A DNA stretch of 64,000 nt from Anaerolineaceae bacterium UBA5211 (lineage in GTDB: Bacteria; Chloroflexota; Anaerolineae; Anaerolineales; Anaerolineaceae), in assembly GCA_002412595.1 (NCBI GenBank), contig DHVJ01000006.1, forward strand, positions 49,293-113,292, given 5' to 3'. How positions within the stretch are numbered: the stretch's first letter is position 1; the number at the start of each line of letters is the position of its first letter. A program made the translations under genes and the position numbers. The notes beneath the pieces are model-generated. The model was not told the DNA's origin and did no database searches. It saw only the letters and a list, made by a program, of their open reading frames with translations. Shown one piece after another: positions 43,524 to 52,084 of this stretch.

Positions 43524-45308
43524 ATGCCCGAATCCATTCTTGTAGCTGTTGCCTGGCCGTATGGTAATACTGAAATTCACGTGGGAAACCTGGCCGGTTC
43601 CTATCTGCCGGCGGATATCTACGCCCGCTATCAGCGTCTGAAAGGCAACAAAGTATTAATGGTTTCCGGAACTGATTCTCACGGCACGCCCATCACGGTG
43701 CGCGCCGAAGCTGAAAACAAAACCCCATTGGAGATTTACCAGCATTTTCATACCGGCTTTTTGGAGCTTTTCCAGAAGATGGGCCTGACTTACGATTTGT
43801 TCACTTCTACCCATACGGAAAATCATTTTAAAGTATCCCAGGCCATGTTCAACGCGCTGTTGAAGAATGGTTTCATGTACAAGGAAACCCAATTGCAGTG
43901 GTATTCACCCAGCCAGAGCCGTTTCCTGCCGGATCGTTACGTGGAAGGAACCTGTTATATTTGCGGTTTTAACAACGCACGCAGCGATCAATGCGATAAG
44001 TGCGGTAATTTATTGGATGCCACCAAATTGATTGATCCCCGTTCGCGCATCGACGGCTCAACCCCCGAACTGCGTGAGACGGAGCATTATTTCCTGGACT
44101 TAAGCAAACTGGAGCCGGAAATCGAGGCTTTTCTCAAAGCACGCGAATCCTACTGGCGCCCGAACGTGCTGCGCCAGTCGCTGGGCCAGATTCAAACCGA
44201 AGGCTTACGCGGGCGTCCCATCACACGCGATCTGGAATGGGGCATTCCTGTTCCGGTGGAAGGTTGGGATAAAAAATGCCTGTATGTCTGGTTTGAGGCT
44301 GTCATCGGTTATCTTTCCGCGGCCATCGAATGGAGCCAGATTCAGGGCGACCCGGATGCCTGGCGCTCCTGGTGGAAAAACATGGATGCCAAGGTGCTGC
44401 ATTTCATCGGCAAAGATAACATTCCCTTTCACGCTATCATCTGGCCGGCGGAATTATTAGGCGCGGATGGCGCTTTCGATGAGGAATTTGGCTGTGCGGA
44501 AAAGGCGCCCTTTGTGCTGCCCTACGACGTACCGGCCAATGAATTTCTCAACCTGGAAGGCCAGAAGATCTCCGGCAGCCGCAACTGGGCTGTTTGGGGT
44601 TTGGATTTTCTTACCCGTTATGACCCGGATGCGCTGCGCTACTATCTCACGATGATCATGCCCGAAACGCGGGATTCAGATTGGGATTGGAATGAGTTTT
44701 ACCATCGCAACAACGACGAACTGGTTGCCACCTGGGGCAACCTAGCCAACCGTGTGCTTTCCTTTGCTTACAAGCATTGGGAAGGCGTTGTGCCTGACCC
44801 CAGCCAATTAGAAAAAGAAGACCTTGACCTTTTGGCGCAGATTGAAAAAGGTTTTGATACCGTTGGCCATGAACTGGAAGCCGTGCGCTTGCGTGCCGCT
44901 TTGAACGAAGCCATGCGTCTGGCAGCCGAGGTCAATAAATATCTTGACACGACTGCTCCCTGGTTCACCATTAAAACCGACAAGCAAAAAGCTGGGCGTG
45001 CGGTATATGTGGCTATGAAAGCCATCGATTCGCTCAGCAAGCTATTCGCACCCTTTGTGCCCTTCAGCTCGGAAAAATTGCATACTTATCTGGGCTATGA
45101 TGACCAGTTGTTTGGCGAGCAATACACCAAAGAAATACCGGATGTGTTGGGTTCACATACTGCCCTGCTTTATGATCCCAGTAAAGCCAGGGGTACCTGG
45201 ACACCCAGCGATTTGCAGCCGGGTGCGCATTTCAACCAGCCTAGCCCGCTCTTCAAAAAACTGGAAGAGAAAATCGTTGAAGAAGAACGCCAAAACCTGG
45301 GTAAATAA
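43524..45308 (+). CDS. metG: Methionyl-tRNA synthetase
   Basis: The 594-residue enzyme charges tRNA(Met). It has the class I signature HVGNLAG in the HIGH position (after WPYGNTEI), the zinc-knuckle cysteines CYICG and CDKCG, and the FHAIIWPAELLG segment. The KMSKS loop reads KISGSRN, with Gly in the fourth position. No C-terminal tRNA-binding domain is fused. The frame is open upstream to 43509, but GGAGAG 7 nt before ATG 43524 fixes the start. A terminator follows. Confidence 0.95.
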   Translation: MPESILVAVAWPYGNTEIHVGNLAGSYLPADIYARYQRLKGNKVLMVSGTDSHGTPITVRAEAENKTPLEIYQHFHTGFLELFQKMGLTYDLFTSTHTENHFKVSQAMFNALLKNGFMYKETQLQWYSPSQSRFLPDRYVEGTCYICGFNNARSDQCDKCGNLLDATKLIDPRSRIDGSTPELRETEHYFLDLSKLEPEIEAFLKARESYWRPNVLRQSLGQIQTEGLRGRPITRDLEWGIPVPVEGWDKKCLYVWFEAVIGYLSAAIEWSQIQGDPDAWRSWWKNMDAKVLHFIGKDNIPFHAIIWPAELLGADGAFDEEFGCAEKAPFVLPYDVPANEFLNLEGQKISGSRNWAVWGLDFLTRYDPDALRYYLTMIMPETRDSDWDWNEFYHRNNDELVATWGNLANRVLSFAYKHWEGVVPDPSQLEKEDLDLLAQIEKGFDTVGHELEAVRLRAALNEAMRLAAEVNKYLDTTAPWFTIKTDKQKAGRAVYVAMKAIDSLSKLFAPFVPFSSEKLHTYLGYDDQLFGEQYTKEIPDVLGSHTALLYDPSKARGTWTPSDLQPGAHFNQPSPLFKKLEEKIVEEERQNLGK

Positions 45309-45320
45309 AACAAAAAATAT

Positions 45321-45342
45321 ACTCCTCGAAAGGGGAGTTTTT
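45321..45342 (+). terminator. Intrinsic terminator of metG
   Basis: ACTCC (45321-45325) pairs with GGAGT (45334-45338), extended by a T-G wobble, and is followed by T5. Confidence 0.75.
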
Positions 45343-45369
45343 AGTAAAGATAGCCGTTGGCTGAGTACC

Positions 45370-45426
45370 TACCCAGAGCGCCTGCCCTAAACTTGTCGAA
45401 GGGTAGCGTGGGGTGTCGAAGCCAAC
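45370..45426. repeat. Dispersed CTTGTCGAAGG-type repeat
   Basis: CTACCCAGAGCGCCTGCCCT, ACTTGTCGAAGGGTAG and a second GTGTCGAAG lie between metG and the convergent gene. GAGCTTGTCGATCGCG near 50893 is related. ACTTGTCGAAGGGTAG lets CTACCC and GGGTAG pair as a hairpin. Confidence 0.45.
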
Positions 45427-45434
45427 TACTTGCT

Positions 45435-45938
45435 TTACTCGAGGCTTAGTTCCTCAGCCAGCATACGCAGCGCGGCCAGCGCAGATTGCAGTTTGACTTC
45501 TTCGCGCGTACCGTTGAAGTGAAACACTTCTGCCCCTTCTGCCGTGCCGCTGCTGAAACCAACCCAGACTGTACCAACTGGTTTCTGCGGGCTGCCGCCG
45601 TCGGGGCCGGCGATGCCTGAAGTGGAAAGCGCCAGGATGTGCTCGAGGGGAAAATGCCTGCTGAAAGCGTTGCGTGCGCCGTGTGCCATCTCCAGCACGG
45701 TTTCGCGGCTGACCGCCCCGTGTGTTTGCAGCGTTTCGGGCTGGACATGCAAAAATTGTATTTTCGCCTGATTGGAATAGGCCAAGAACCCACCAATAAA
45801 ATAATCCGAGCATCCGGCTGTGTTTGTGATCAAATGCCCTAACAGGCCGCCCGTGCAGGATTCCGCGCATGTCAGGTAAAGGTTTTTTTCTTTCAATACC
45901 TGGCTGATTCGAAGGAAGGAGTCGCTTTGTGTTAACAT
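45435..45938 (-). CDS. pncC: CinA C-terminal domain amidase (PncC type)
   Basis: The 167-residue protein is the stand-alone CinA C-terminal domain: LTCAESCTGGLLGHLITNTAGCSDYFIGGFLAYSN, read in parts, and ALSTSGIAGPDGGSPQKPVGTVWVG. Characterised members deamidate nicotinamide mononucleotide. The CAES and SGIAGP motifs are intact. ATG 45938 has a TATAAT 6 nt upstream and no Shine-Dalgarno, so the transcript is probably leaderless. The longer upstream frame is rejected. Divergent to the LysM/M23 gene. Confidence 0.9.
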   Translation of the reverse strand: MLTQSDSFLRISQVLKEKNLYLTCAESCTGGLLGHLITNTAGCSDYFIGGFLAYSNQAKIQFLHVQPETLQTHGAVSRETVLEMAHGARNAFSRHFPLEHILALSTSGIAGPDGGSPQKPVGTVWVGFSSGTAEGAEVFHFNGTREEVKLQSALAALRMLAEELSLE

Positions 45939-45944
45939 AACTGC

Positions 45945-45974
45945 ATTATAATCAAGGCCTGAAATTTCGGACAA
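45945..45974 (-). promoter_or_regulatory. Promoter for a leaderless pncC transcript
   Basis: On the minus strand TTGTCC (45974-45969), an 18-bp spacer and TATAAT (45950-45945) are followed by 6 nt before ATG 45938. Confidence 0.65.
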
Positions 45975-46011
45975 TACCTGCAAGGCCGCCAATATCCGGA
46001 AATCCTGATTC

Positions 46012-46040
46012 TTGACCCTGTTTTTTCCCTATGTTATGAT
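46012..46040 (+). promoter_or_regulatory. Promoter of the LysM/M23 gene
   Basis: TTGACC (46012-46017), a 17-bp spacer and TATGAT (46035-46040). ATG 46059 is 18 nt on, with GGAG at 46050-46053, so this transcript has a short normal leader, unlike its divergent neighbour. Confidence 0.65.
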
Positions 46041-46058
46041 AACTCGCTTGGAGCTTGA

Positions 46059-47285
46059 ATGAACGATAAATTTGCATCTCAGGATGCTTCGCACGATCAT
46101 ACCGAAAATCCCTCCCAACCCGCTTCCACTGACGAAAACCCGCAAATCCTGAAAGGCTGGGATCTTTTCTGGGGCCGCATTACCCGTTTGGGTTTGGCGG
46201 ATATTGCCCTGCGTTTAGGTTCTGCGCTGTTAACCATCAGCCTGGTAGGTATTGTTATTTGGATCATGAAAGACTTCTTCCTGAGCGGGGAGATGGCTGT
46301 CAGCACATCCGAACCTGTAGATTTTGCTGCCGGCGGTCAGAGCGCGGGGGGCGTAGAGCTGCCCTCTTATTCCGGTGTGGGCCAGGTGGAAGGGCTTTCC
46401 CGTTCTGTTGAGGCGCACACACCCGAGGAAGTGGCTTCACGTTATGATTTTGTGCAATATGAAGTGGTTGAGGGAGATTCCATTTGGGCCATAGCGGAAA
46501 ATTTCGGCATCACACCTGAATCTATCCTATGGTGCAATTATGATGTGTTGTACGATAATCCGGCGGCAATTTATCCCGGGCAGGTTTTATCCATCCCGCC
46601 TACTGACGGCGTGGTTTACACCTGGCATGAGGGCGACGGTCTCAACGGTGTATCTAACGGCCTGGGCGTTTCACCCGAAGATATTATCGACTGGCCGGGC
46701 AATAACCTCAGCACGGAAACGGTGGGGGATTATGCCAGCCCGAATATCACCGTAGGCACCCAAATTTTCGCGCCGGGTGCTTCTAAAGCCTTTGTGGACT
46801 GGACCACGGCGCTCTTCACCCGCGACGAAGCGGCCACATCTTCCTCCCTGTGGGGAGAGGGCAAATGCGCACCGGTCACCGGCGGTTTCACCGGCACGGG
46901 CACTTATGAGTGGCCTAGCTCTGAACACTTTATTTCGGGATATGAATATTCGCCGGAAATCAACCACTGGGGCATCGACATCGGCGGCGATACCGGGAAC
47001 CCGATCTATGCCACCGACAGCGGTGTGGTCGTGTACGCCGGTTGGAGCTCGCTGGGCTACGGCAACGTAATTGCCATTGACCACGGCCAGAATGCAAATG
47101 GTCAGACGGTGCAGTCGGTTTACGCGCATCTGAGCGCCATAAATGTGAGCTGCGGCGCTTCGGTTTACCAGGGCAATGTCATTGGTTACATGGGCAGCAC
47201 CGGTAATTCCTCCGGCCCGCACCTGCACTTCGAGCTTATCATTGGCAGCACCAAAGTCAACCCGCATGGTTATTTAGGCGAATAA
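46059..47285 (+). CDS. Membrane-anchored LysM-like / M23 peptidase
   Basis: The 408-residue protein has a cytoplasmic N-terminus of about 45 residues, one membrane helix (about 55-75), a LysM domain (YEVVEGDSIWAIAENFGITPESILWCN...) and a second degenerate LysM-like stretch (YTWHEGDGLNGVSNGLGV), then an M23 domain with NHWGIDIGGD (HxxxD) and PHLHFEL (HxH). All zinc ligands are present, so it should cut peptidoglycan. A paralogue with the same order lies at 50961. Transcribed divergently from pncC. Confidence 0.92.
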   Translation: MNDKFASQDASHDHTENPSQPASTDENPQILKGWDLFWGRITRLGLADIALRLGSALLTISLVGIVIWIMKDFFLSGEMAVSTSEPVDFAAGGQSAGGVELPSYSGVGQVEGLSRSVEAHTPEEVASRYDFVQYEVVEGDSIWAIAENFGITPESILWCNYDVLYDNPAAIYPGQVLSIPPTDGVVYTWHEGDGLNGVSNGLGVSPEDIIDWPGNNLSTETVGDYASPNITVGTQIFAPGASKAFVDWTTALFTRDEAATSSSLWGEGKCAPVTGGFTGTGTYEWPSSEHFISGYEYSPEINHWGIDIGGDTGNPIYATDSGVVVYAGWSSLGYGNVIAIDHGQNANGQTVQSVYAHLSAINVSCGASVYQGNVIGYMGSTGNSSGPHLHFELIIGSTKVNPHGYLGE

Positions 47286-47346
47286 AGCATACCCCATTGA
47301 GTTTTTGAATCTCCCAAGGATATAATCAATCCAAAAGGAGATGGCT

Positions 47347-48198
47347 ATGGATTTCTTGTCTGAAGCGCGACCCTCACCCATTGCGGGAACCTGGTATGCG
47401 GGCGACCCGCATACGCTTGCCCATCAAATGGATGCCCTTCTCGCCGCGGTTAAACTTAAGCAGGAAGACCTGTCCGGCCGGGTAATCGGCCTGGTTGTCC
47501 CGCATGCCGGCCATCGCTATTCCGGACAAACTGCGGCTTATGCTTATAAAAGCGTGGTGGACAGCCCGCGTGACCTGGTGGTGATTCTTTCCCCCATGCA
47601 CCAGTATTACCCTGAAGATTTTATTACCAGCACTTTTGGCGCTTATGAAACGCCGCTTGGACGGATCGAGTTGGCTTACGATGAGCTGCGCATTTTGGAT
47701 GAGCAGCTGGACCGGCGCGGGTACAAATTGGTGCAAGTGGGTGCTGACCAGGAACATTCGCTGGAAATTCAGTTGCCCTTCTTGCAGCGTGCCTGGCGAA
47801 CGCCCTTCCGGCTGATGCCTGTCATGCTGCGCGTGCGCGACGGCCGCAAGCTAAGCCAGTTCGCGGCGGCATTATATGAAACCATTTCTGCCAGCGACTG
47901 CCTGGTGATCGCCAGTTCGGATTTGTCTCATTTCCTCCCATTGAAAGAAGCCCAAACGTTGGATGGTGAAACCTTGCGGCGCATCGGTCGTTTTAACCCT
48001 GAGGCCGTCCTGGCTGGGGACAATGATGGCAGCGGGCCGGCTTGCGGTGCGGGTGCGATTGCGGCTATGCTGGAAACTACCCGGCGCATGGGTGCGCAGA
48101 AGGTGCAGATCTTGAATTACAGCTCCTCCGCGGATGCTACCGGTGACAGCAGTTCAGTGGTCGGGTACGGGTCTGCCGCGGTCTTGATTCCCGAATAA
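47347..48198 (+). CDS. MEMO-family protein (AmmeMemoRadiSam B type)
   Basis: The 283-residue protein matches the MEMO family, related to extradiol dioxygenases: AGTWYAGDP, GLVVPHAGHRYSGQTAAYAY, VVILSPMHQYY, LGRIELAYDE, EHSLEIQLPFLQ, VIASSDLSHFLP and CGAGAIAAMLE. The His and Asp residues that line the family pocket are present. The function in bacteria is not settled, and no AMMECR1 or radical SAM partner is adjacent. ATG 47347 has AAGGAG 7 nt upstream and is preferred over ATG 47341. A TATAAT at about 47321 gives a promoter. priA follows after 16 nt. Confidence 0.88.
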   Translation: MDFLSEARPSPIAGTWYAGDPHTLAHQMDALLAAVKLKQEDLSGRVIGLVVPHAGHRYSGQTAAYAYKSVVDSPRDLVVILSPMHQYYPEDFITSTFGAYETPLGRIELAYDELRILDEQLDRRGYKLVQVGADQEHSLEIQLPFLQRAWRTPFRLMPVMLRVRDGRKLSQFAAALYETISASDCLVIASSDLSHFLPLKEAQTLDGETLRRIGRFNPEAVLAGDNDGSGPACGAGAIAAMLETTRRMGAQKVQILNYSSSADATGDSSSVVGYGSAAVLIPE

Positions 48199-48214
48199 GG
48201 AAAGGCATTAAAGA

Positions 48215-50701
48215 TTGCTTCATTTTGCTCAGGTTGCCGTAAATGTTCCCGGCGTACAGGATTCTTTCGATTATCGTATTCCGGAGCAATTAGCCGGCAT
48301 CCTGAAGGCTGGTTATCTGGTGGAAGTGCCCTTTGGCAGCCAGATGGTGCAGGGCATCGTTTTGCGCCTAAAATCCACCAGCGACGTTCCTGAAACACGG
48401 CTGATTGAAAACATTCTGGAAAATGCACCGGTGGTGACGCCGGCCCAAATTGCGCTGGGGGAGTGGCTTTCTGGTTATTACTTTTCCCCATTATCGTCTT
48501 ATTTGTTCGCTATGCTTCCGCCCGGCTTGGGCCAGAAAGCGGATACGCTTTACCAGCTCATGCCGGTTCAACCAAAAGAAGAGCAGTCTTTATCTCCTCT
48601 ACAGCGCCGGATTCTGGCACAGCTGGCGGAAAAAGGCCCCCTGCGCGGCCGCCAACTGGACACGGCTTTCCGCCAAGTGGATTGGCGTGCTTCGGCGCGT
48701 GCCCTGGTTCGTCGGGGTTATCTCAGCACGCAGCCGGTGTTGCCCAAGCCGAGTGTTAGCAGCAAACACATCCGCGCCGTGCGGGCGCTGGTCAACCCGC
48801 AGGAGGTGGAAGTACAGCATGAACGTTTCGGCCGTGTAGGTTCGCAGGCCTATGAACGTCGTCTGGCCGCCATGCGAGTGTTGGCAGGTGAACCACAGGC
48901 CATGGATGTCTCCTGGGTATATGCTTCCAGCGGTGCGAACGCTGCCGACCTGCGTTATCTGGAAAAGCAAGGTTTGCTGGATTTTGGGCAGCAGCAGGTT
49001 TGGCGTGACCCGCTGGCTGATAAAAAATCTGCGGTAGAGTCTATTCCCCATTTAACAAATGACCAAATGCGCGCGTGGAATAAACTGAACCAGTTGATGC
49101 AGGCCGGCATGTATGAAAAACCGGTATTGCTCCATGGCGTGACGGGTTCGGGCAAGACAGAGCTTTATTTACGCGCGATTGATGCTTGCCTGAAAGCGGG
49201 GCGTCAGGCGCTGGTGTTGGTGCCTGAAATCTCCTTAACTCCCCAAACCATTGAGCGCTTCATGGCACGTTTCCCCGGTCAGGTAGGCGTGGTGCATTCC
49301 AAACTTTCCGCGGGCGAACGTTATGATACCTGGCAGCGCGCTCGTACGGCTGAATTTTCCATTGCCATTGGCCCGCGCAGTGCGCTCTTTACACCTTTTC
49401 CGAATATCGGTGTGATTGTTGTGGATGAATGCCACGATGATTCTTTTTTCCAGACTGAAATGGGCCCCTATTACCATGCCGTACGGGCTGCGGCCAAGCT
49501 GGGAGAATTATGCCGGGCGCAAGTGATTTTCGGCAGCGCTACACCCACGGTGGAAATGGCCTTCCAGGCCCAGCACGAGAACTGGCCCAGGTTGGAATTG
49601 CCCCGCCGCGTCCTGGCGCACCGGCAGGCGGCTGCCGGCCGGGCAGTTGAGCCGTCCATGAGTGTCGATTCACTGCCCTTACCAGAAGTAGATGTGGTTG
49701 ATATGCGTGCAGAGTTGAAACAAGGCAACCTGTCCATTTTTAGCCGAGCGCTCCAACAGCAGCTGGGCGAGGTGCTGTCCGCAGGGCAGCAGGCTATCCT
49801 GTTGTTGAACCGCCGTGGCAGTGCCAGCTATGTTTTTTGTCGCGACTGCGGCTACAGCCTGCGCTGCCCGCGCTGTGACTTTCCATTGACCTACCATAGC
49901 AGTTCTGCCGGTCTGATCTGCCATACCTGCGGTTACACACGCAAAATGCCGCTAAAATGTCCGGCCTGCGGCAGCCGCAAGATCAAACAGTTTGGGCTGG
50001 GTACAGAAAAGGTGGAAATGGAACTACAGCGGGCTTTTCCGGATGCCCGTTTATTGCGTTGGGATGCAGATACGGCCAGGGGTAAGGATTCTCAGGAGAT
50101 CATTCTTTCCCATTTTCGCCAGCACAATGCGGATATTTTGATTGGCACGCAAATGCTGGCTAAAGGGCTGGATTTACCCCTGGTAACGCTGGTGGGCGTG
50201 GTGTTAGCCGATGTGGGGTTGAATTTTCCCGATTACCGCACAACCGAACGCGCTTTCCACCTTCTTACCCAGGTAGCCGGGCGGGCAGGACGCAGCGCGC
50301 TGGGCGGGCATGTGCTGGTGCAGACCTTCCAGCCTGAACACGAAGCCATCCGTTTTGCCGCCCATCACGATTTTGCCGGATTCTATGCTAATGAACTCGA
50401 ACAGCGCAGACGCCTGAATTACCCGCCTTTTGTGCGCATGCTGCGCTTTGAAGCCCGCGAGCGTGATAGTGAGGCTGCCTGCCAAAAAGCTGGTGGACTG
50501 GCCAAGCGCTTGCGCGCACTCATGCAGCAAAGCGCAGACCGCAGCTTAAGTCTGACTGGTCCGCTGCCGCCCTATTTCGCCCGTCAGAATGGCTTGTACC
50601 GTTGGCAGCTCATCCTGAAAGGCATGCGGCCGGAAACCCTGCTGAGAGATCAGGATTTCACTGGTTTTATTGTTGAGGTTGATCCGCCCAGTCTGCTGTA
50701 G
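48215..50701 (+). CDS. priA: Primosomal protein N' (replication restart helicase)
   Basis: PriA binds stalled forks and reloads the replicative helicase. The 828-residue protein has the N-terminal 3'-DNA binding domain (VNVPGVQDSFDYRIPE), helicase motif I GVTGSGKTELYLRAI, motif II VVDECHDDSF (DECH in place of DEEH/DEAH), a zinc region with eight cysteines (CRDCGYSLRCPRC, CHTCGYTRKMPLKCPACGS) and the later motifs LIGTQMLAKGLD and QVAGRAGR. The start is a TTG at 48215 giving the family N-terminus, and GGAAAGG lies about 10 nt upstream. Confidence 0.94.
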   Translation: MLHFAQVAVNVPGVQDSFDYRIPEQLAGILKAGYLVEVPFGSQMVQGIVLRLKSTSDVPETRLIENILENAPVVTPAQIALGEWLSGYYFSPLSSYLFAMLPPGLGQKADTLYQLMPVQPKEEQSLSPLQRRILAQLAEKGPLRGRQLDTAFRQVDWRASARALVRRGYLSTQPVLPKPSVSSKHIRAVRALVNPQEVEVQHERFGRVGSQAYERRLAAMRVLAGEPQAMDVSWVYASSGANAADLRYLEKQGLLDFGQQQVWRDPLADKKSAVESIPHLTNDQMRAWNKLNQLMQAGMYEKPVLLHGVTGSGKTELYLRAIDACLKAGRQALVLVPEISLTPQTIERFMARFPGQVGVVHSKLSAGERYDTWQRARTAEFSIAIGPRSALFTPFPNIGVIVVDECHDDSFFQTEMGPYYHAVRAAAKLGELCRAQVIFGSATPTVEMAFQAQHENWPRLELPRRVLAHRQAAAGRAVEPSMSVDSLPLPEVDVVDMRAELKQGNLSIFSRALQQQLGEVLSAGQQAILLLNRRGSASYVFCRDCGYSLRCPRCDFPLTYHSSSAGLICHTCGYTRKMPLKCPACGSRKIKQFGLGTEKVEMELQRAFPDARLLRWDADTARGKDSQEIILSHFRQHNADILIGTQMLAKGLDLPLVTLVGVVLADVGLNFPDYRTTERAFHLLTQVAGRAGRSALGGHVLVQTFQPEHEAIRFAAHHDFAGFYANELEQRRRLNYPPFVRMLRFEARERDSEAACQKAGGLAKRLRALMQQSADRSLSLTGPLPPYFARQNGLYRWQLILKGMRPETLLRDQDFTGFIVEVDPPSLL

Positions 50702-50819
50702 TAAATCAATTTGCCACAGATGGACACAGATAAAATCTTAAAGACCCTTTTATTATTAATACACACAGATAATCCGCTCTATTGTCAATCAGAATGGGGT
50801 GCTCTTTAAGTAGCGCATG

Positions 50820-50857
50820 CATTCACCTGCACCCTCTGGGGTGTGCGTGTGATTGGG
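50820..50857. repeat. Second copy of a CATTCACCTGC repeat
   Basis: CATTCACCTGCACCCTCTGG followed by GTGTG..GTGTGATTGGG is closely similar to 26328-26362. In both places a CACAGAT-rich phrase lies 60-110 bp upstream, so the two intergenic regions share a longer mosaic. Confidence 0.6.
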
Positions 50858-50867
50858 TTTAATTTAT

Positions 50868-50935
50868 TAAAAAAAAAAAAAAGAGCGGCCCTGAGCTTGT
50901 CGATCGCGTAGCATCCCCTTGTGGGAAGGGCCGCT
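50868..50935 (-). terminator. Terminator of the LysM/M23 gene with a repeat in its loop
   Basis: On the minus strand AGCGGCCCT (50935-50927) pairs with AGGGCCGCT (50892-50884), followed by a run of about 13 T. The 34-nt loop contains a CTTGTCGATCGCG-type repeat. Confidence 0.65.
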
Positions 50936-50960
50936 TCTTATTTATCAAAATAATTTAGCT

Positions 50961-52082
50961 TTATTGCAGCACGTGCCACGGGTTGACGAAACCGCCGTTC
51001 AAGCGCACCTCGAAGTGCAGGTGAGCGCCTGTGGAGTTGCCGGTTGAACCGCAGTAGCCCACCACCTGTCCCTGCGCGACGCTTTGGCCGCAGGATACCG
51101 CTATGCCGCTCAAATGGGCATACAAGGTCAGGTAGCCGTTCTGGTGATCAATGGCGACCAGGTTACCGTAACCGCCGCTGATGGCGCCGGCGTAGATGAC
51201 CACGCCGGAATCGGAAGCGAAGATGGAATCCCCTTCATAGCACATGGCGTCAATTGCCTGGTGGCCGCTCCAGTAATCGTTACCGGAAACTTGCCCGTAA
51301 TATGGCGCTGGCCAAACGAAGGAATAGGTACCTACATAGCCGCCAGTGGGGGAGCAAGAACCCGGTCCGGCGATTTGAGCGGTTACGCCTGCATTGGTGC
51401 CGGCGGTGACCGCCACCACCCAGGTAGCTTGGGTATCGCGATATCCGCCGGGGATCATAATATATGTTCCGGGTTCAATCACCGGGTTGGTGATGTCCAG
51501 GTCATTGCCCGGGTAGAGCAGGATATCATCTACGTCAGCATGATACTTGGCAGCCACGGCTTCCAAAGTGTCATAAATTTGCCATTCGTACAGGATGCCG
51601 TCCACCGGTGGAATTTTCAATTTGTCGCCAACAGAAATCAAATGTGGATCGTCGTTCAGGATGTCATAATTTGCCCAAAGAATAGTCTCCGGATCGACTT
51701 CGTATTCTTCCGCAATGCCAAACAGAGAATCACCGCTGGCTACCGGATATTCCACCACGGAATCGCGCACGCCGGTCGGCAGGACAGTGTCCGAATTGGC
51801 ACTGCGCTCCACCGATTCATAAGTTTTATCGGGTGAATAGTCCGGCAGGCTGGACACGGATTCCGAGCTTGTAGGCGGCCTGTTGGTAAGGTTGATAAAC
51901 GAGGTCAGGGATTTCCCGGTGAAATACTGGTACAGGGAAAATATGGTCAGGGCGATCATCAGGATCGAGATCACCCAGGTTGCGGCTACCAGCCAGGCAG
52001 GATAATTTTTGGGTTGTTGGTTTGTTTCCTGCGGTGCTTGAGAAGTTTCTTCAGGCTGATCCACTTTTGAAAAAATAGACAC
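50961..52082 (-). CDS. Membrane-anchored LysM / M23 peptidase, paralogue of the 46 kb gene
   Basis: The 373-residue protein has a short cytoplasmic part, one membrane helix (about 33-53), a LysM domain (VEYPVASGDSLFGIAEEYEVDPETILWANYDILNDD), a second LysM-like stretch (YEWQIYDTLEAVAAKYHADVDDILLYPGNDLD) and an M23 domain with SGHQAIDAMCYEG (HxxxD) and AHLHFEV (HxH). Start is GTG 52082 with GGAG 8 nt upstream inside the end of rho, 2 nt after the rho stop, so it is co-transcribed with rho. Confidence 0.92.
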   Translation of the reverse strand: MSIFSKVDQPEETSQAPQETNQQPKNYPAWLVAATWVISILMIALTIFSLYQYFTGKSLTSFINLTNRPPTSSESVSSLPDYSPDKTYESVERSANSDTVLPTGVRDSVVEYPVASGDSLFGIAEEYEVDPETILWANYDILNDDPHLISVGDKLKIPPVDGILYEWQIYDTLEAVAAKYHADVDDILLYPGNDLDITNPVIEPGTYIMIPGGYRDTQATWVVAVTAGTNAGVTAQIAGPGSCSPTGGYVGTYSFVWPAPYYGQVSGNDYWSGHQAIDAMCYEGDSIFASDSGVVIYAGAISGGYGNLVAIDHQNGYLTLYAHLSGIAVSCGQSVAQGQVVGYCGSTGNSTGAHLHFEVRLNGGFVNPWHVLQ

Positions 52083-52084
52083 GG

